Positions 32,039 through 41,154 of a DNA stretch of 64,000 nt are shown here, one piece after another. Location of the stretch: assembly GCA_963669265.1 (NCBI GenBank), contig OY769916.1, forward strand, positions 3,988,132 to 4,052,131, written 5' to 3'. The translations under genes and the position numbers were made by a program. Numbering within the stretch: the stretch's first letter is position 1; each line of letters starts with the position of its first letter. A model generated the notes under the pieces. It searched no databases, was not told the origin of the DNA, and saw only the letters and a list, made by a program, of their open reading frames with translations. This DNA is from SZUA-547 sp963669265 (GTDB taxonomy: Bacteria; Pseudomonadota; Alphaproteobacteria; Rhodobacterales; Rhodobacteraceae).

Positions 32039-34363
32039 ATGCCAAGCGAAGTGCTTCGAACATTTGAGAATTGGCGATTGGAGGGGAATGGCGTTTCATT
32101 CCCCGGCTATCGCGCGCCTCATCCCAGCGAGAGCTTCACCATTCAGCCCAGGGGCGCCGCCCGCGTCAGCCTCAGGGCGGGGGATATGGTGACGCTTTCC
32201 GGCCAGTGCTCCGGGATTCGGCCGGCGCTTGTCTCCTTTGACGAGTCGGGCGGACAGGTCATCGGCAAGATGACGTCGGCATCCGTCGAAAAGCTGTCCT
32301 GCGACCTCTTTCACTCGCCGCCGCTCGCGGGGTGGATGGCCGCCCAGGGCGGGGTGCTGGATGGTCATATCGACGCGGTTCATCTGCCGGAATTGTCCGA
32401 GCCGCTGATCTTGCGCGCGCCCGGGCCGATGAGCCTGTGGGTGATCGCCGCCATTCCGGTCGAAGCGATGGTCACCGGCGAGGCGTCAGGCGTTCTGAAC
32501 GTCCGGGTGAAGCGCGCCGATGTTGGAGCGCGGATCTTACCGGAACCCCTGGGCGAGATTCGCGATGAGTTCACCGTCAGCCGGGGCACGGCGCAGGCCT
32601 ACCAGCTGCGGAAAGGCGAGGTGGTGCAGGTCATCGACGTCGAGGGCCAGCAATGCTCGGACTTCATGGCGCTGCGCGAGGATGCGCTGCAGCAGGGCGT
32701 CGAGCGGATGATCGACAGCACGGTGACGCGGACCATTGTCGGCGGCGCCTATCCGCGGCCGGGCCTGTTCGACCAGTTCTTTGATCGCGACATGCGGCCG
32801 TTGCTGGCGTTGGAGCATGACACGGTGGGGCGGCATGACACGTTCGCGCTCGCCTGCACGGCGCGAAACTACGAAGAGAAGGGCTTTCCCGGCCACGTCA
32901 ATTGCTCCGACAACATCTCCGCTGAGCTGGCGCCCTATGGCGTCGAGACGCGCCCGGCCTGGCCGGCCATCAACTTCTTCTTCAATTCCTGGATCGATCG
33001 ATCAGACAATCATCTGCAGTCCGCCGAGGCCTGGTCGCGCGCCGGCGACTATGTCGCGTTGCGTGCGCGAGACAATCTCGTATGCGTTTCAACCGCTTGC
33101 CCGGACGACATCGATCCCATCAACGGGTGGAATCCCACGGACGTGCACGTTCGGATTTATCGACCTGAGGCGCCGATCCGCAGAGCGGTGGCCTATCGAG
33201 AAAAGGAAAATGCGGTGCCGATCATCAGCGAAGAATCGGTGTTCCATCCCAGGACCAGCAAGCTGACCAAGAATTTCGCTCCAGCGCGGAATCTTTGGAC
33301 GCCGGGGCACTACTCGGCCACGGGCGCATTGGAGGAGTATTGGGCCTGTCGCAACGCCGTCACGCTGCAAGATATGAGCGGGCTGCGAAAATACGACATC
33401 AAGGGACCCGACGCGCAGCCGCTGTTGCAGATCGCGATGACCAGAAGCCTCGCCAAGCTGGCGGTTTTTCGCGGTGTTTATAGCCTTCTCTGCGATGAGA
33501 CCGGAACGGTGATCGATGACGGCACCCTGTTTCGGCTCGCGCCCGAACTCTTCCGCTGGTGCTGTGGCTCTGAGGAAAGCGCCCGCTGGCTGACGAAACT
33601 GGCCGAGGAGCGCGGCTTTAGGGTGCGGATTGAGGCCATGGGCGGTGCATTGCCGAATCTGGCGTTGCAAGGCCCGGCCAGCCGCGACGTGCTGCGCAGG
33701 ATCGTTCACACTTCGGTTCATGTGCCTGATCTGGACAATCTCAAATGGTTCGGCGCGACCATTGGCAGGCTCCATGACCGCGAAGGTCCGGTTTTTATGC
33801 TCACCCGAAGCGGCTTCACTGGCGAGTTGGGCTATGAGCTGTTCTTTGGGCAATCGGACGCTCTGGCCATCTGGGACGCTCTCATGGAGGCGGGCGAAGA
33901 ATTTGGCATCACGCCCATGGGCGCCGAGGCGCTTGAAATCATGCGCATCGAGGCGGGCTTGATGACGGCGGGCGCGGAGTTCGCCCCCGGCGTCGACGCG
34001 TTCGAGGCGGGTCTAGGCTTCGCCGTGAACCTCAAGAAGCCGGAGTTTGTCGGCAAGGAGGCGCTGGAACGCGCTTCAACCGCGCCGCGCAACCTGTTGG
34101 TCGGATTGTTGTTTGACGGCGGAGATACGCCCCACCATGGCGATCCCGTGCTCGTCGGCGAACGCCAGATCGGCGTCGTCACGTCGGCGACGCGTTCACC
34201 GACTCTGCGCCGCCCGATCGCGATGGCCCGTGTCGCCGTTGAGTATTCTGAGGAAGGAACAAAAGTCGATGTGGGCCAGTTGGACGGCAAGATGAAGCGC
34301 CTGTCGGCCACCACCACGACCATACCTTTCGTCGACCCGGAACGTAAAAGGCCCCGCGCATGA
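32039..34363 (+). CDS. DUF1989 - aminomethyltransferase (GcvT-like) fusion protein
   Basis: 774 residues. Residues 1 to about 170 form an N-terminal region without a known motif; about 175-385 form a DUF1989 domain (QVIDVEGQQCSDFMAL, and the signature GWNPTDVHVRIY), a family tied to urea carboxylase and amine metabolism. Residues about 395-765 form a GcvT/folate-binding domain (DMSGLRKYDIKGPDAQPLLQ, RSGFTGELGYELFF, and AGLGFAVNLKKPEFVGKEAL). GcvT domains pass one-carbon units to tetrahydrofolate. The start ATG at 32039 has only a weak ribosome site. It lies just upstream of the quaternary amine importer genes. It is plausibly the second step after demethylation. Confidence 0.85.
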   Translation: MPSEVLRTFENWRLEGNGVSFPGYRAPHPSESFTIQPRGAARVSLRAGDMVTLSGQCSGIRPALVSFDESGGQVIGKMTSASVEKLSCDLFHSPPLAGWMAAQGGVLDGHIDAVHLPELSEPLILRAPGPMSLWVIAAIPVEAMVTGEASGVLNVRVKRADVGARILPEPLGEIRDEFTVSRGTAQAYQLRKGEVVQVIDVEGQQCSDFMALREDALQQGVERMIDSTVTRTIVGGAYPRPGLFDQFFDRDMRPLLALEHDTVGRHDTFALACTARNYEEKGFPGHVNCSDNISAELAPYGVETRPAWPAINFFFNSWIDRSDNHLQSAEAWSRAGDYVALRARDNLVCVSTACPDDIDPINGWNPTDVHVRIYRPEAPIRRAVAYREKENAVPIISEESVFHPRTSKLTKNFAPARNLWTPGHYSATGALEEYWACRNAVTLQDMSGLRKYDIKGPDAQPLLQIAMTRSLAKLAVFRGVYSLLCDETGTVIDDGTLFRLAPELFRWCCGSEESARWLTKLAEERGFRVRIEAMGGALPNLALQGPASRDVLRRIVHTSVHVPDLDNLKWFGATIGRLHDREGPVFMLTRSGFTGELGYELFFGQSDALAIWDALMEAGEEFGITPMGAEALEIMRIEAGLMTAGAEFAPGVDAFEAGLGFAVNLKKPEFVGKEALERASTAPRNLLVGLLFDGGDTPHHGDPVLVGERQIGVVTSATRSPTLRRPIAMARVAVEYSEEGTKVDVGQLDGKMKRLSATTTTIPFVDPERKRPRA

Positions 34364-34400
34364 CGGAGCCCCGATAAACAGCATCAACAGGAGGAGTGAT

Positions 34401-35366
34401 ATGAACCGAATAGTCAGTCTGGCGGCGGCCGCTGCGCTGAGCCTCAGCGCTACGCAGGCGATGGCGCAAAGCAAAGTCATGGTGGGCGAGCCGAGCTGGC
34501 CCGGCGCCAAGATTATGGCCAATGTCATCGGTCAGATCATTGAAACGCGTCTTGGCGGCGAGGTCGGCTACGCGCCGGGCGCCAATGCGGTGATCTTCGC
34601 CGCCATGGATGGCGGCCGCGGCGATATCGACGTGCATCCGGATGTCTGGCTGCCGAACCAGAAATCCTTCACCGATGAATATGTCGACCAGAAGGGCACG
34701 GTTGCGCTCTCCAGCGGCTCCTACGAGGGGCGCTCCGGCTTCTGCACGCCAACCTATATGGCCGAAGAGCATGGCATCAAATCGGTGTTTGATCTTGGCA
34801 CGCCTATGGCTCAGGAGCTCTATGACGCCGACAGTTCGGGCAAGGGCGAGGTCTGGGTCGGCGCGTCAGGCTGGGCCTCGACCAACGTGCACAAAGTGAA
34901 GGCGCGCGATTATGGCATCGAGACCTTCCTTGAGCCGACGACCGAAGACGAGACCGTGTTTTACGCCCGCCTGAAAGACAACATCGCCGATAAGAAGGGC
35001 GTGGTGTTCTACTGCTACAAGCCGCATTACGTGCATGCGCTCTACGACGTCGTGATGCTGGAAGAGCCGGAATACAACCCGGACAACTACACGATCGTGC
35101 AGCCTGATCAGGACGCCGATTGGTACGCCAAGTCGAAGATCACGGTTGGCGATCAGGTGAAGACGGTGACGGTCGCCTACTCGAAATCGCTTGAGGAACG
35201 CTCGCCGGCGGCGGCGTCCTTCCTGAGCGCGATCAACATGAACGCCGATGAGTTGTCCAAGCTGACTTTCGAAGTCGTCGTGCAGAAGCGCGAGATTGAG
35301 GAGGTTGTCAGCGAGTGGATCGCAGCCAATGGCGAACTGATCGACAGCTGGCTTGGCCTGAGCTGA
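34401..35366 (+). CDS. proX: glycine betaine/proline-type ABC transporter substrate-binding protein
   Basis: 321 residues with a signal peptide (LAAAAALSLSATQAMA). The mature part is an OpuAC-type binding protein: VGEPSWPGAKIMANV, ARGDIDVHPDVW-like segment GGGRGDIDVHPDVW region, GWAS and FYCYKPHYVHALYD, supplying the aromatic residues that cage quaternary ammonium groups in this family. GGAGG precedes the start. It is followed by a terminator-like hairpin and then by the ATPase and permease genes, so it is probably made in excess. Exact ligand (betaine, choline, DMSP or other) is not resolved. Confidence 0.9.
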   Translation: MNRIVSLAAAAALSLSATQAMAQSKVMVGEPSWPGAKIMANVIGQIIETRLGGEVGYAPGANAVIFAAMDGGRGDIDVHPDVWLPNQKSFTDEYVDQKGTVALSSGSYEGRSGFCTPTYMAEEHGIKSVFDLGTPMAQELYDADSSGKGEVWVGASGWASTNVHKVKARDYGIETFLEPTTEDETVFYARLKDNIADKKGVVFYCYKPHYVHALYDVVMLEEPEYNPDNYTIVQPDQDADWYAKSKITVGDQVKTVTVAYSKSLEERSPAAASFLSAINMNADELSKLTFEVVVQKREIEEVVSEWIAANGELIDSWLGLS

Positions 35367-35376
35367 TCGAGCGACG

Positions 35377-35411
35377 CGCCCCCGAGGCTTCTTCGGGGGC
35401 GTTTCTTTTTT
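35377..35411 (+). terminator. intra-operon terminator or attenuator between binding protein and ATPase
   Basis: A perfect 9-bp stem CGCCCCCGA / TCGGGGGCG (35377-35385 with 35393-35401) with a 7-nt loop, followed by TTTCTTTTTT. It lies 11 bp past the stop of the binding-protein gene and 26 bp before the ATPase start. Confidence 0.85.
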
Positions 35412-35436
35412 CAAGAAATTGGGCGGAGCGAATCCC

Positions 35437-36495
35437 ATGGAGACTCCGGTGACGGTGGACGCGCGAGGCGTCTGGAAAGTGTTTGGCGACCGGGCGGAGG
35501 AAGCGCTCGCCGCGATCCACGCCGAGGGCCTCAGCAAGGCTGAAGTTCTGGAGCGGTTTGAGTGCGTCGTAGGTGTCGCGGATGCGAATTTCGAGGTCTA
35601 TGAGGGCGAGATCTTCTGCGTGATGGGCCTCTCGGGCTCCGGCAAGTCCACGCTGGTCCGCCATGTGAACCGCCTGTTGGAGCCGACGACCGGACAGATC
35701 CTGATCGGCGGCGACGACGTGATGGAGTTGAACGCCGCCAAGTTACGAGATCTTCGTAATCGGCGCGTCGCCATGGTGTTCCAGAATTTCGGTCTGATGC
35801 CGCACCGGACCGTGCGGGACAACGTGGCGATGCCAATGGAGATCCGCGGCGCCGGCAAGGCCCGGCGGTGGGAGGAGGCGGACCGCGTCCTCAAACTCGT
35901 CGATCTGGACGGGTGGGAAGACAAATACGCCCATGAGCTTTCAGGCGGCATGCAGCAGCGTGTCGGGCTGGCGCGCGCCATCGCCGCCGATCCCGAGATC
36001 CTGCTGATGGATGAGCCGTTCTCGGCGCTCGACCCGTTGATCCGCAAGCAGCTGCAGGATCAGTTCATGGATCTCGCGGCGTCGCTGAAAAAGACCACGC
36101 TCTTCATCACCCATGATCTTGACGAGGCGATCCGCATCGGCAACCGGATCGCGATCATGAAGGACGGGCGGATCGTGCAAATCGGCACGCCGGAAGAGAT
36201 CGTGCTCAACCCGGTCGATGAATATGTCACCGATTTCGTCGCCGGGATCTCGAAACTCAATCTGATCTTCGCTCATTCCGTCATGCAGCCGGTCGACCAG
36301 TTCACCGCGAAACACGGCGATATTCCCGACAACGCGCAGGAGGCGCACCCGGAGACGGTGTTGAACGACCTCATTGATCTGGCCGTCGAAGGCCCGGGCG
36401 TCGTCGCGGTGGTTGAAGACGGGAAGACGGTGGGCGTGATCAACCGCGCCGGATTGATCCGGGCGATTCAGGGCAGCAAGGGAGATGCGGAATGA
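35437..36495 (+). CDS. proV: glycine betaine/proline-type ABC transporter ATP-binding protein
   Basis: 352 residues. Walker A GLSGSGKSTL, Q-loop FQNFGLMPH, signature LSGGMQQRVGLARA, Walker B ILLMDEPFSALDP and the switch His in ITHDLDEA are all present. The C-terminal part (about 270-350) is a CBS-like regulatory region typical of ProV/OpuAA, including GVVAVVEDGKTVGVINR. The ATG at 35437 has GGAG 8 bases upstream. The stop overlaps the permease start (ATGA), showing tight coupling. Confidence 0.92.
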   Translation: METPVTVDARGVWKVFGDRAEEALAAIHAEGLSKAEVLERFECVVGVADANFEVYEGEIFCVMGLSGSGKSTLVRHVNRLLEPTTGQILIGGDDVMELNAAKLRDLRNRRVAMVFQNFGLMPHRTVRDNVAMPMEIRGAGKARRWEEADRVLKLVDLDGWEDKYAHELSGGMQQRVGLARAIAADPEILLMDEPFSALDPLIRKQLQDQFMDLAASLKKTTLFITHDLDEAIRIGNRIAIMKDGRIVQIGTPEEIVLNPVDEYVTDFVAGISKLNLIFAHSVMQPVDQFTAKHGDIPDNAQEAHPETVLNDLIDLAVEGPGVVAVVEDGKTVGVINRAGLIRAIQGSKGDAE

Positions 36496-38072
36496 CCAAT
36501 GTCAGCGAGAACGCCAGCGCCCCTTCATCGACGCCCGCTGCGGGCGGCGCTGGAAAGGACAGGTCGATCAGCGCCGAAACCGCAGCCTTGCTCGACGCTT
36601 TGGTACGCAGCTTTGTCGGCTCGAACGGCGATTACTATTCGAAGATCTTCGCGCATATCATGGAGGCGCCGGGCTATCGGTTCACGCTGAACTGGGGCGC
36701 CGGCCTGCTCGGGCCGATCTGGTTCGGCGCACGCGGGCTATGGTCGTGGTTCCTGACCATGCTGCTGCTGGAAACCGCCGCCTTCATTCAGATCGGTCGG
36801 GGCCTGTTTGGCGATCTTGGCCGCGACGCGCGGGAGCGGGCCGACAGTATCGCTGAAACTCTTGATCTTCGCCGCCAGCAGATCGAGGCGGCTGAACAAT
36901 CCGGCTCCGGCTCTCTGGACGCGCTGAAACGCGCGGCCGAGGCGCTGGAGACGGCGCTTGTGGATGCGCAGGCGGCGGCTCAGGCCGCCGATTCAAGCGG
37001 CGTCGCCTTTTTGGCGCTGGGCGTCGTGATGCTGGCCGTCTTCAAGATCGGGCAGGCAGCGCTGGCCAACTGGGCGCTTGAGAAGCAGTTCGCGCGCTGG
37101 CGTTCGGACCGATCCGTCGCGAAAGGATTCGATACGGTGCGGGCGGGGATCGCCGGAGGGATTACGGCCGTCGTCGTCATTCTGTCGACGATCAAATTCG
37201 CCCAGCCGGACGCGTTCGACATTCTCAAAACCTTCCCGACCGACCGCGACTGGCGGCTATCGGTCGGCGATTGGGTTCAAGCCGGTTTTGACTGGACCAA
37301 GACTCACGGGCGCGGGTTCTTCGACAGTCTGACCTTCGGCATGCGCGTTCTCCTGGACGGGATCGAGACCATCCTCGTCGGCACGCCATGGCCGGTGGTG
37401 ACGCTGGTCGTCGTTCTGCTGGCGAACCTGACCGCCGGACCGCGCGTCGCTATCTTCACCGGCGCCGCGCTGGCCTATCTGGGTCTGCTGGACTTCTGGG
37501 ACAAGGCGATGACGACGGTCGCGCTCTTGGGCGCCGCCGCGTTGATCTCGATTACGCTGGGCATCCCCTTGGGGATCTACTGCGCCCGGCGGCCAAAGGT
37601 CTTTGCGGTGGTCAGACCGGTTCTGGATTTCATGCAATCGATGCCGAGCTTCGTGTATCTGATCCCCGTCGTCGCCTTCATTGGCTCGGGCAAACCCGCG
37701 GGCGTGGTCGCGACCATGATCTTCGGCAGCCCGCCGGTCATCCGCTTCACGGTGCTGGGCTTGCAGCAGGTCCCTGAAACGGTGCGCGAGGCCGCGCTCG
37801 CCTTTGGCGCGACTCCCCGATACCTGCTTTGGAAGGTCGATCTGCCGCTTGCGACGCCGACCATCATGGCGGGCGTGAACCAGACCATCCTCTTGTCGCT
37901 GGCCATGGTTGTCGTCGCCTCGCTGATCGGCGCAAAAGGGTTGGGCGAGGACGTGCTGGAAGCGCTGCAATATGCGGCGGCGGGGCAGGGAATTCTCGCC
38001 GGTCTCGCCATCCTCTTCTGCGCTCTGATCCTCGATCGGATCGTGGCGGGCCGCTCAAGCAGCGGCGCGTAA
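36492..38072 (+). CDS. proW: ABC transporter permease (ProW-type) with DUF2628-like N-terminal extension
   Basis: 526 residues, much longer than a minimal ProW (about 350). Residues about 40-100 (YYSKIFAHIMEAPGYRFTLN, then WGAGLLGPIWFGARGLWSWF) resemble a DUF2628-type membrane domain. A helical segment (about 110-165) and two more hydrophobic stretches follow. The permease core (about 305-520) carries the EAA-type loop VREAALAFGATPRYLLWKVDL and LGIPLGIYCARRPK. Start overlaps the ATPase stop by 4 bp. It forms the membrane channel of the importer. The role of the extension is unknown. Confidence 0.88.
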   Translation: MTNVSENASAPSSTPAAGGAGKDRSISAETAALLDALVRSFVGSNGDYYSKIFAHIMEAPGYRFTLNWGAGLLGPIWFGARGLWSWFLTMLLLETAAFIQIGRGLFGDLGRDARERADSIAETLDLRRQQIEAAEQSGSGSLDALKRAAEALETALVDAQAAAQAADSSGVAFLALGVVMLAVFKIGQAALANWALEKQFARWRSDRSVAKGFDTVRAGIAGGITAVVVILSTIKFAQPDAFDILKTFPTDRDWRLSVGDWVQAGFDWTKTHGRGFFDSLTFGMRVLLDGIETILVGTPWPVVTLVVVLLANLTAGPRVAIFTGAALAYLGLLDFWDKAMTTVALLGAAALISITLGIPLGIYCARRPKVFAVVRPVLDFMQSMPSFVYLIPVVAFIGSGKPAGVVATMIFGSPPVIRFTVLGLQQVPETVREAALAFGATPRYLLWKVDLPLATPTIMAGVNQTILLSLAMVVVASLIGAKGLGEDVLEALQYAAAGQGILAGLAILFCALILDRIVAGRSSSGA

Positions 38073-38084
38073 ACCCGCTCGCTG

Positions 38085-38111
38085 ACGGCGCGCGCGCAAG
38101 GCGCGCGCCGT
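38085..38111 (+). terminator. GC-rich hairpin after the transporter operon
   Basis: A perfect 11-bp stem ACGGCGCGCGC / GCGCGCGCCGT with a 5-nt loop, 12 bp after the permease stop. There is no T run, so it may be a weak or Rho-assisted terminator. Confidence 0.45.
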
Positions 38112-38153
38112 CGCTTCGGACTGCGTGGATGCGTCGTGGTCCTTCGCTATCGT

Positions 38154-38906
38154 TTAGAGAAGCCTCGCGGCGAAGGCGAACGTCATGGCCGCGCCGATGC
38201 AGACGACAATGGTTCTGACGGTCGAAGCCGACAGCCGGCGCGCAACGAATGCGCCGCTCACGCCTCCTGCCGTCGCCGCAGCCATCATCACGAGCGCCTG
38301 CGGCCAATGGACGATCCCCGCCAAGGTGAACGTCGCGACAGAGGCTGCGGAGAGGACAAACGACATGCCATTTTTCAGCCCGTTCATCTGATTGAGGTCC
38401 CGCATCCCGAGCGCCGAAAACAGAGCCAGAAGGATGATTCCGAGCCCGCCATTGAAATATCCGCCGTAAACACAGACCAGCATCGCGGCGGCTTTGCCCA
38501 ACAGGCCCTCTGTCTCCGCACGATTTTTCGACCAGGATCTGACCCGCTCGCCAAAGGCGAACAACAGCGTCGCAATTCCCAAAAGCCATGGAACGACCGC
38601 GGAAAATACAGCCGACGGCGTCACCAGCAGCAAAAGCGAGCCCAGAACGCCGCCCGCCAGCGACAGGCACAGAAACAGAGCCAGACGCCGGGCGGGGACC
38701 GCGCGCAGCTCTTTCCGGAAGCCCAGAGCGCTGCTCAGATAACCGGGAAACACGGCGACGGCGCTGGTGGCGTTCGCGGCGACGGGCGGGACGCCTGTGA
38801 AGACAAGCGAGGGGAAGGTGAGAAAGCTCCCCCCGCCCGCGATGGCGTTGACCACGCCTGCGCCAAAGGCTGCGCTCGCCAGCAACAGGATTTCTGGGAT
38901 CGTCAA
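38154..38906 (-). CDS. TauE/SafE-family sulfite exporter-like permease
   Basis: 250 residues from a TTG at 38904-38906, chosen because family similarity begins at TIPEILLLASAAFGAGVVNA and a GGCGGA lies 7 bases upstream; an upstream in-frame start would add about 67 residues without similarity. The N-terminal GVVNAIAGGGSFLTFPSL and the second repeat YGGYFNGGLGIILLA are the paired motifs of the family. About eight membrane segments are visible. Members export sulfite, sulfoacetate or other organic anions; the substrate here is unknown. Confidence 0.85.
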   Translation of the reverse strand: MTIPEILLLASAAFGAGVVNAIAGGGSFLTFPSLVFTGVPPVAANATSAVAVFPGYLSSALGFRKELRAVPARRLALFLCLSLAGGVLGSLLLLVTPSAVFSAVVPWLLGIATLLFAFGERVRSWSKNRAETEGLLGKAAAMLVCVYGGYFNGGLGIILLALFSALGMRDLNQMNGLKNGMSFVLSAASVATFTLAGIVHWPQALVMMAAATAGGVSGAFVARRLSASTVRTIVVCIGAAMTFAFAARLL

Positions 38907-39185
38907 TTGCGGGTCCGCCTTTGTGGCCAGTGTGGCGGCCGTCCGGGGTGAGGGCGGGGCGCCAAGGCGCGGTGTCGGTGCAAGAATGATCGAACCCGCA
39001 GGAGCACGCAATATGGCCGCGAGCGCTTGAATTCTGGGGCGGAACGCGGCCCGACGCGACGCGTGATTAGAAATAGTGGAGAGGAGGGCGCGATTGACGC
39101 GCCACACCGCGCCATAGCCGCTTGACGCACCTGCGCACCGTCACTATACCCGCGCTGCGTCCGTTATCGGAGCATCTTGGCGGCT

Positions 39186-39262
39186 GCGGTTGTAGCTCAG
39201 TTGGTTAGAGTGCCGGCCTGTCACGCCGGAGGTCGCGGGTTCGAGCCCCGTCAACCGCGCCA
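39186..39262 (+). tRNA. tRNA-Asp (anticodon GTC), copy 1
   Basis: 77 nt with encoded CCA. Acceptor stem GCGGTTG/CAACCGC, anticodon stem CCGGC/GCCGG with loop CTGTCAC (anticodon GTC), T-loop TTCGAGC. Confidence 0.97.
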
Positions 39263-39303
39263 CCGCGAAGATTCCGAAAGATGGTCGCCCGCAATGGCGA
39301 TTC

Positions 39304-39380
39304 GCGGTTGTAGCTCAGTTGGTTAGAGTGCCGGCCTGTCACGCCGGAGGTCGCGGGTTCGAGCCCCGTCAACCGCGCCA
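39304..39380 (+). tRNA. tRNA-Asp (anticodon GTC), copy 2
   Basis: 77 nt, identical to copy 1 including CCA; 41-bp unrelated spacer between the two, so they are probably processed from one transcript. Confidence 0.97.
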
Positions 39381-39619
39381 CGTTTCCCAATCATGACAAT
39401 TTGCGACAGCCTGTCGGGCATTCACCCAATCCTTGGGTGCAAACGCCGCTTTTTCCGTTATCAAGCCCGCGTTCTTTGGACGCGTGCATTGACCCCTGCC
39501 GCGCCACACAGGTAGACAACTTCTATAAGTCCTATAAGAACTGCGATCCAAAGACGGGTCGCAATGGCTCGCGGCGAACCTGATCATGGGTTTGCCCGCT
39601 CAGGGCGGAGGAGACGAGG

Positions 39620-39985
39620 ATGGACGACTTGCTTCGGGAGTACCTCCCGATCCTGATATTTCTCGCACTCGCCACCGCCCTCGGGCTGGTCTTGCTGATC
39701 GCCGCCGCCGTTCTGGCGGTGCGCCGTCCCGATCCCGAAAAAGTTTCGATCTATGAGTGCGGTTTCAACGCATTCGACGACTCGCGCATGAAATTCGATG
39801 TGCGCTTCTATCTGGTCGCGATCCTCTTCATCATCTTTGACCTTGAAGTCGCCTTCCTGTTTCCCTGGGCCGTCGCGTTCGGCGATCTCGGGCATCTCGG
39901 CTTCTGGTCGATGATGTTGTTCCTCGGCATCCTGACCGTCGGCTTCGCATATGAGTGGAAAAAGGGAGCCTTGGAATGGGAGTGA
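39620..39985 (+). CDS. nuoA: NADH-quinone oxidoreductase subunit A
   Basis: 121 residues, three membrane helices. The conserved loop YECGFNAFDDSRMKFDVRFYL is present, which couples quinone reduction to the membrane arm. First gene of the 14-subunit complex I operon; GGAGGAGACGAGG precedes the ATG. The last 10 bp overlap nuoB. Confidence 0.96.
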   Translation: MDDLLREYLPILIFLALATALGLVLLIAAAVLAVRRPDPEKVSIYECGFNAFDDSRMKFDVRFYLVAILFIIFDLEVAFLFPWAVAFGDLGHLGFWSMMLFLGILTVGFAYEWKKGALEWE

Positions 39986-40509
39986 GCACGAATCTCAACC
40001 AGGCGGGCGCGGACAAGGATGTCTTCGCGGCGAATATCTCGGCTGAGCTGGCCGATAAGGGCTTCCTGCTGACCTCGGCCGAGGATCTGGTCAACTGGGG
40101 GCGCACGGGGTCTCTGTTCTGGATGACGTTCGGCCTCGCATGTTGCGCTGTTGAAATGATGCATGTGGCGATGCCGCGTTACGACGCCGAGCGCTTCGGA
40201 TTCGCGCCGCGCGCCAGCCCGCGCCAGTCTGACGTGATGATCGTGGCGGGCACGTTGACCAACAAGATGGCCCCGGCTTTGCGCAAGGTTTACGACCAGA
40301 TGCCAGAGCCGCGCTACGTGATCTCAATGGGGTCCTGCGCCAATGGCGGCGGCTACTATCACTACAGCTATTCGGTCGTGCGCGGCTGCGACCGCATCGT
40401 GCCCGTCGATATTTACGTTCCGGGCTGCCCACCAACGGCGGAGGCGCTGCTCTACGGCATCATGCAGCTACAACGAAAGATCCGCCGCACGGGAACATTG
40501 GTCCGCTAG
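39976..40509 (+). CDS. nuoB: NADH-quinone oxidoreductase subunit B
   Basis: 177 residues from the ATG at 39976, which follows GGGAG and overlaps the nuoA end. It carries iron-sulfur cluster N2: the adjacent cysteines in FGLACCAVEMMH, plus SMGSCANGGGYY and VPGCPPTAEALL. N2 is the final electron donor to quinone, at the junction of the arms. The N-terminus is short, as in bacterial forms. Confidence 0.97.
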   Translation: MGVSTNLNQAGADKDVFAANISAELADKGFLLTSAEDLVNWGRTGSLFWMTFGLACCAVEMMHVAMPRYDAERFGFAPRASPRQSDVMIVAGTLTNKMAPALRKVYDQMPEPRYVISMGSCANGGGYYHYSYSVVRGCDRIVPVDIYVPGCPPTAEALLYGIMQLQRKIRRTGTLVR

Positions 40510-40545
40510 GGCCAGACAGCCAGCGGGCGAGGAAGAGGTCGAACC

Positions 40546-41154
40546 ATGAACGAGGCGCTCTTGGATCTGGGCGAACTGATCGAACTGCAGCAGCCGGATG
40601 CGGTGCTGTCGGTCTCTATCGCCCATGATGAGCTGACCATTCTGGCGACGGTCGAGAAGATCGTCGAGCTGACGACGTTCCTGCGGGAGAACCCCGGCTG
40701 CCAGTTTCAGACGCTGATCGATGTCTGCGGCGTCGACTTTCCCGATCGTGAGAAGCGTTTTGAAGTCGTCTACCACTTCCTCTCCATGCACCAGAACCTG
40801 CGCGTGCGGGTCAAACTGGCGGTGCGCGAGGATGAAGTGGTGCCGTCGATCACTGAGGTTCACCCTTCCGCCGACTGGTTCGAGCGGGAAGTGTTCGACA
40901 TGTATGGCGTGGTGTTCTCGGGCCATCCGGACCTGCGCCGCATCCTGACCGACTATGGCTTCAGCGGGTATCCGCTGCGCAAGGACTTTCCGACCACCGG
41001 CTATGTCGAGCTGCGCTATGACGAGGAGCAGAAACGCGTGGTCTATGAGCCGGTCAAGCTGGTGCAGGACTATCGCCAGTTCGAATTCATGAGCCCCTGG
41101 GAGGGCGCGGAATACATCCTGCCTAACGAAGGCAAAGCAGGGGGCGAGTCATGA
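40546..41154 (+). CDS. nuoC: NADH-quinone oxidoreductase subunit C
   Basis: 202 residues of the 30-kDa subunit. The conserved signature ADWFEREVFDMYGVVFSGHPDLRRI-like segment is present, followed by FSGYPLRKDFPTTGY. It is a separate gene, not fused to nuoD as in enterobacteria. The stop overlaps the nuoD start by 4 bp (ATGA). Confidence 0.96.
   Translation: MNEALLDLGELIELQQPDAVLSVSIAHDELTILATVEKIVELTTFLRENPGCQFQTLIDVCGVDFPDREKRFEVVYHFLSMHQNLRVRVKLAVREDEVVPSITEVHPSADWFEREVFDMYGVVFSGHPDLRRILTDYGFSGYPLRKDFPTTGYVELRYDEEQKRVVYEPVKLVQDYRQFEFMSPWEGAEYILPNEGKAGGES

Noticed and set aside
39186..39380. Tandem tRNA-Asp genes as att sites of a second element
   Set aside because: The repeat covers only the tRNA genes, the spacer is 41 bp, and no integrase is next to them; this is a simple duplicated tRNA.
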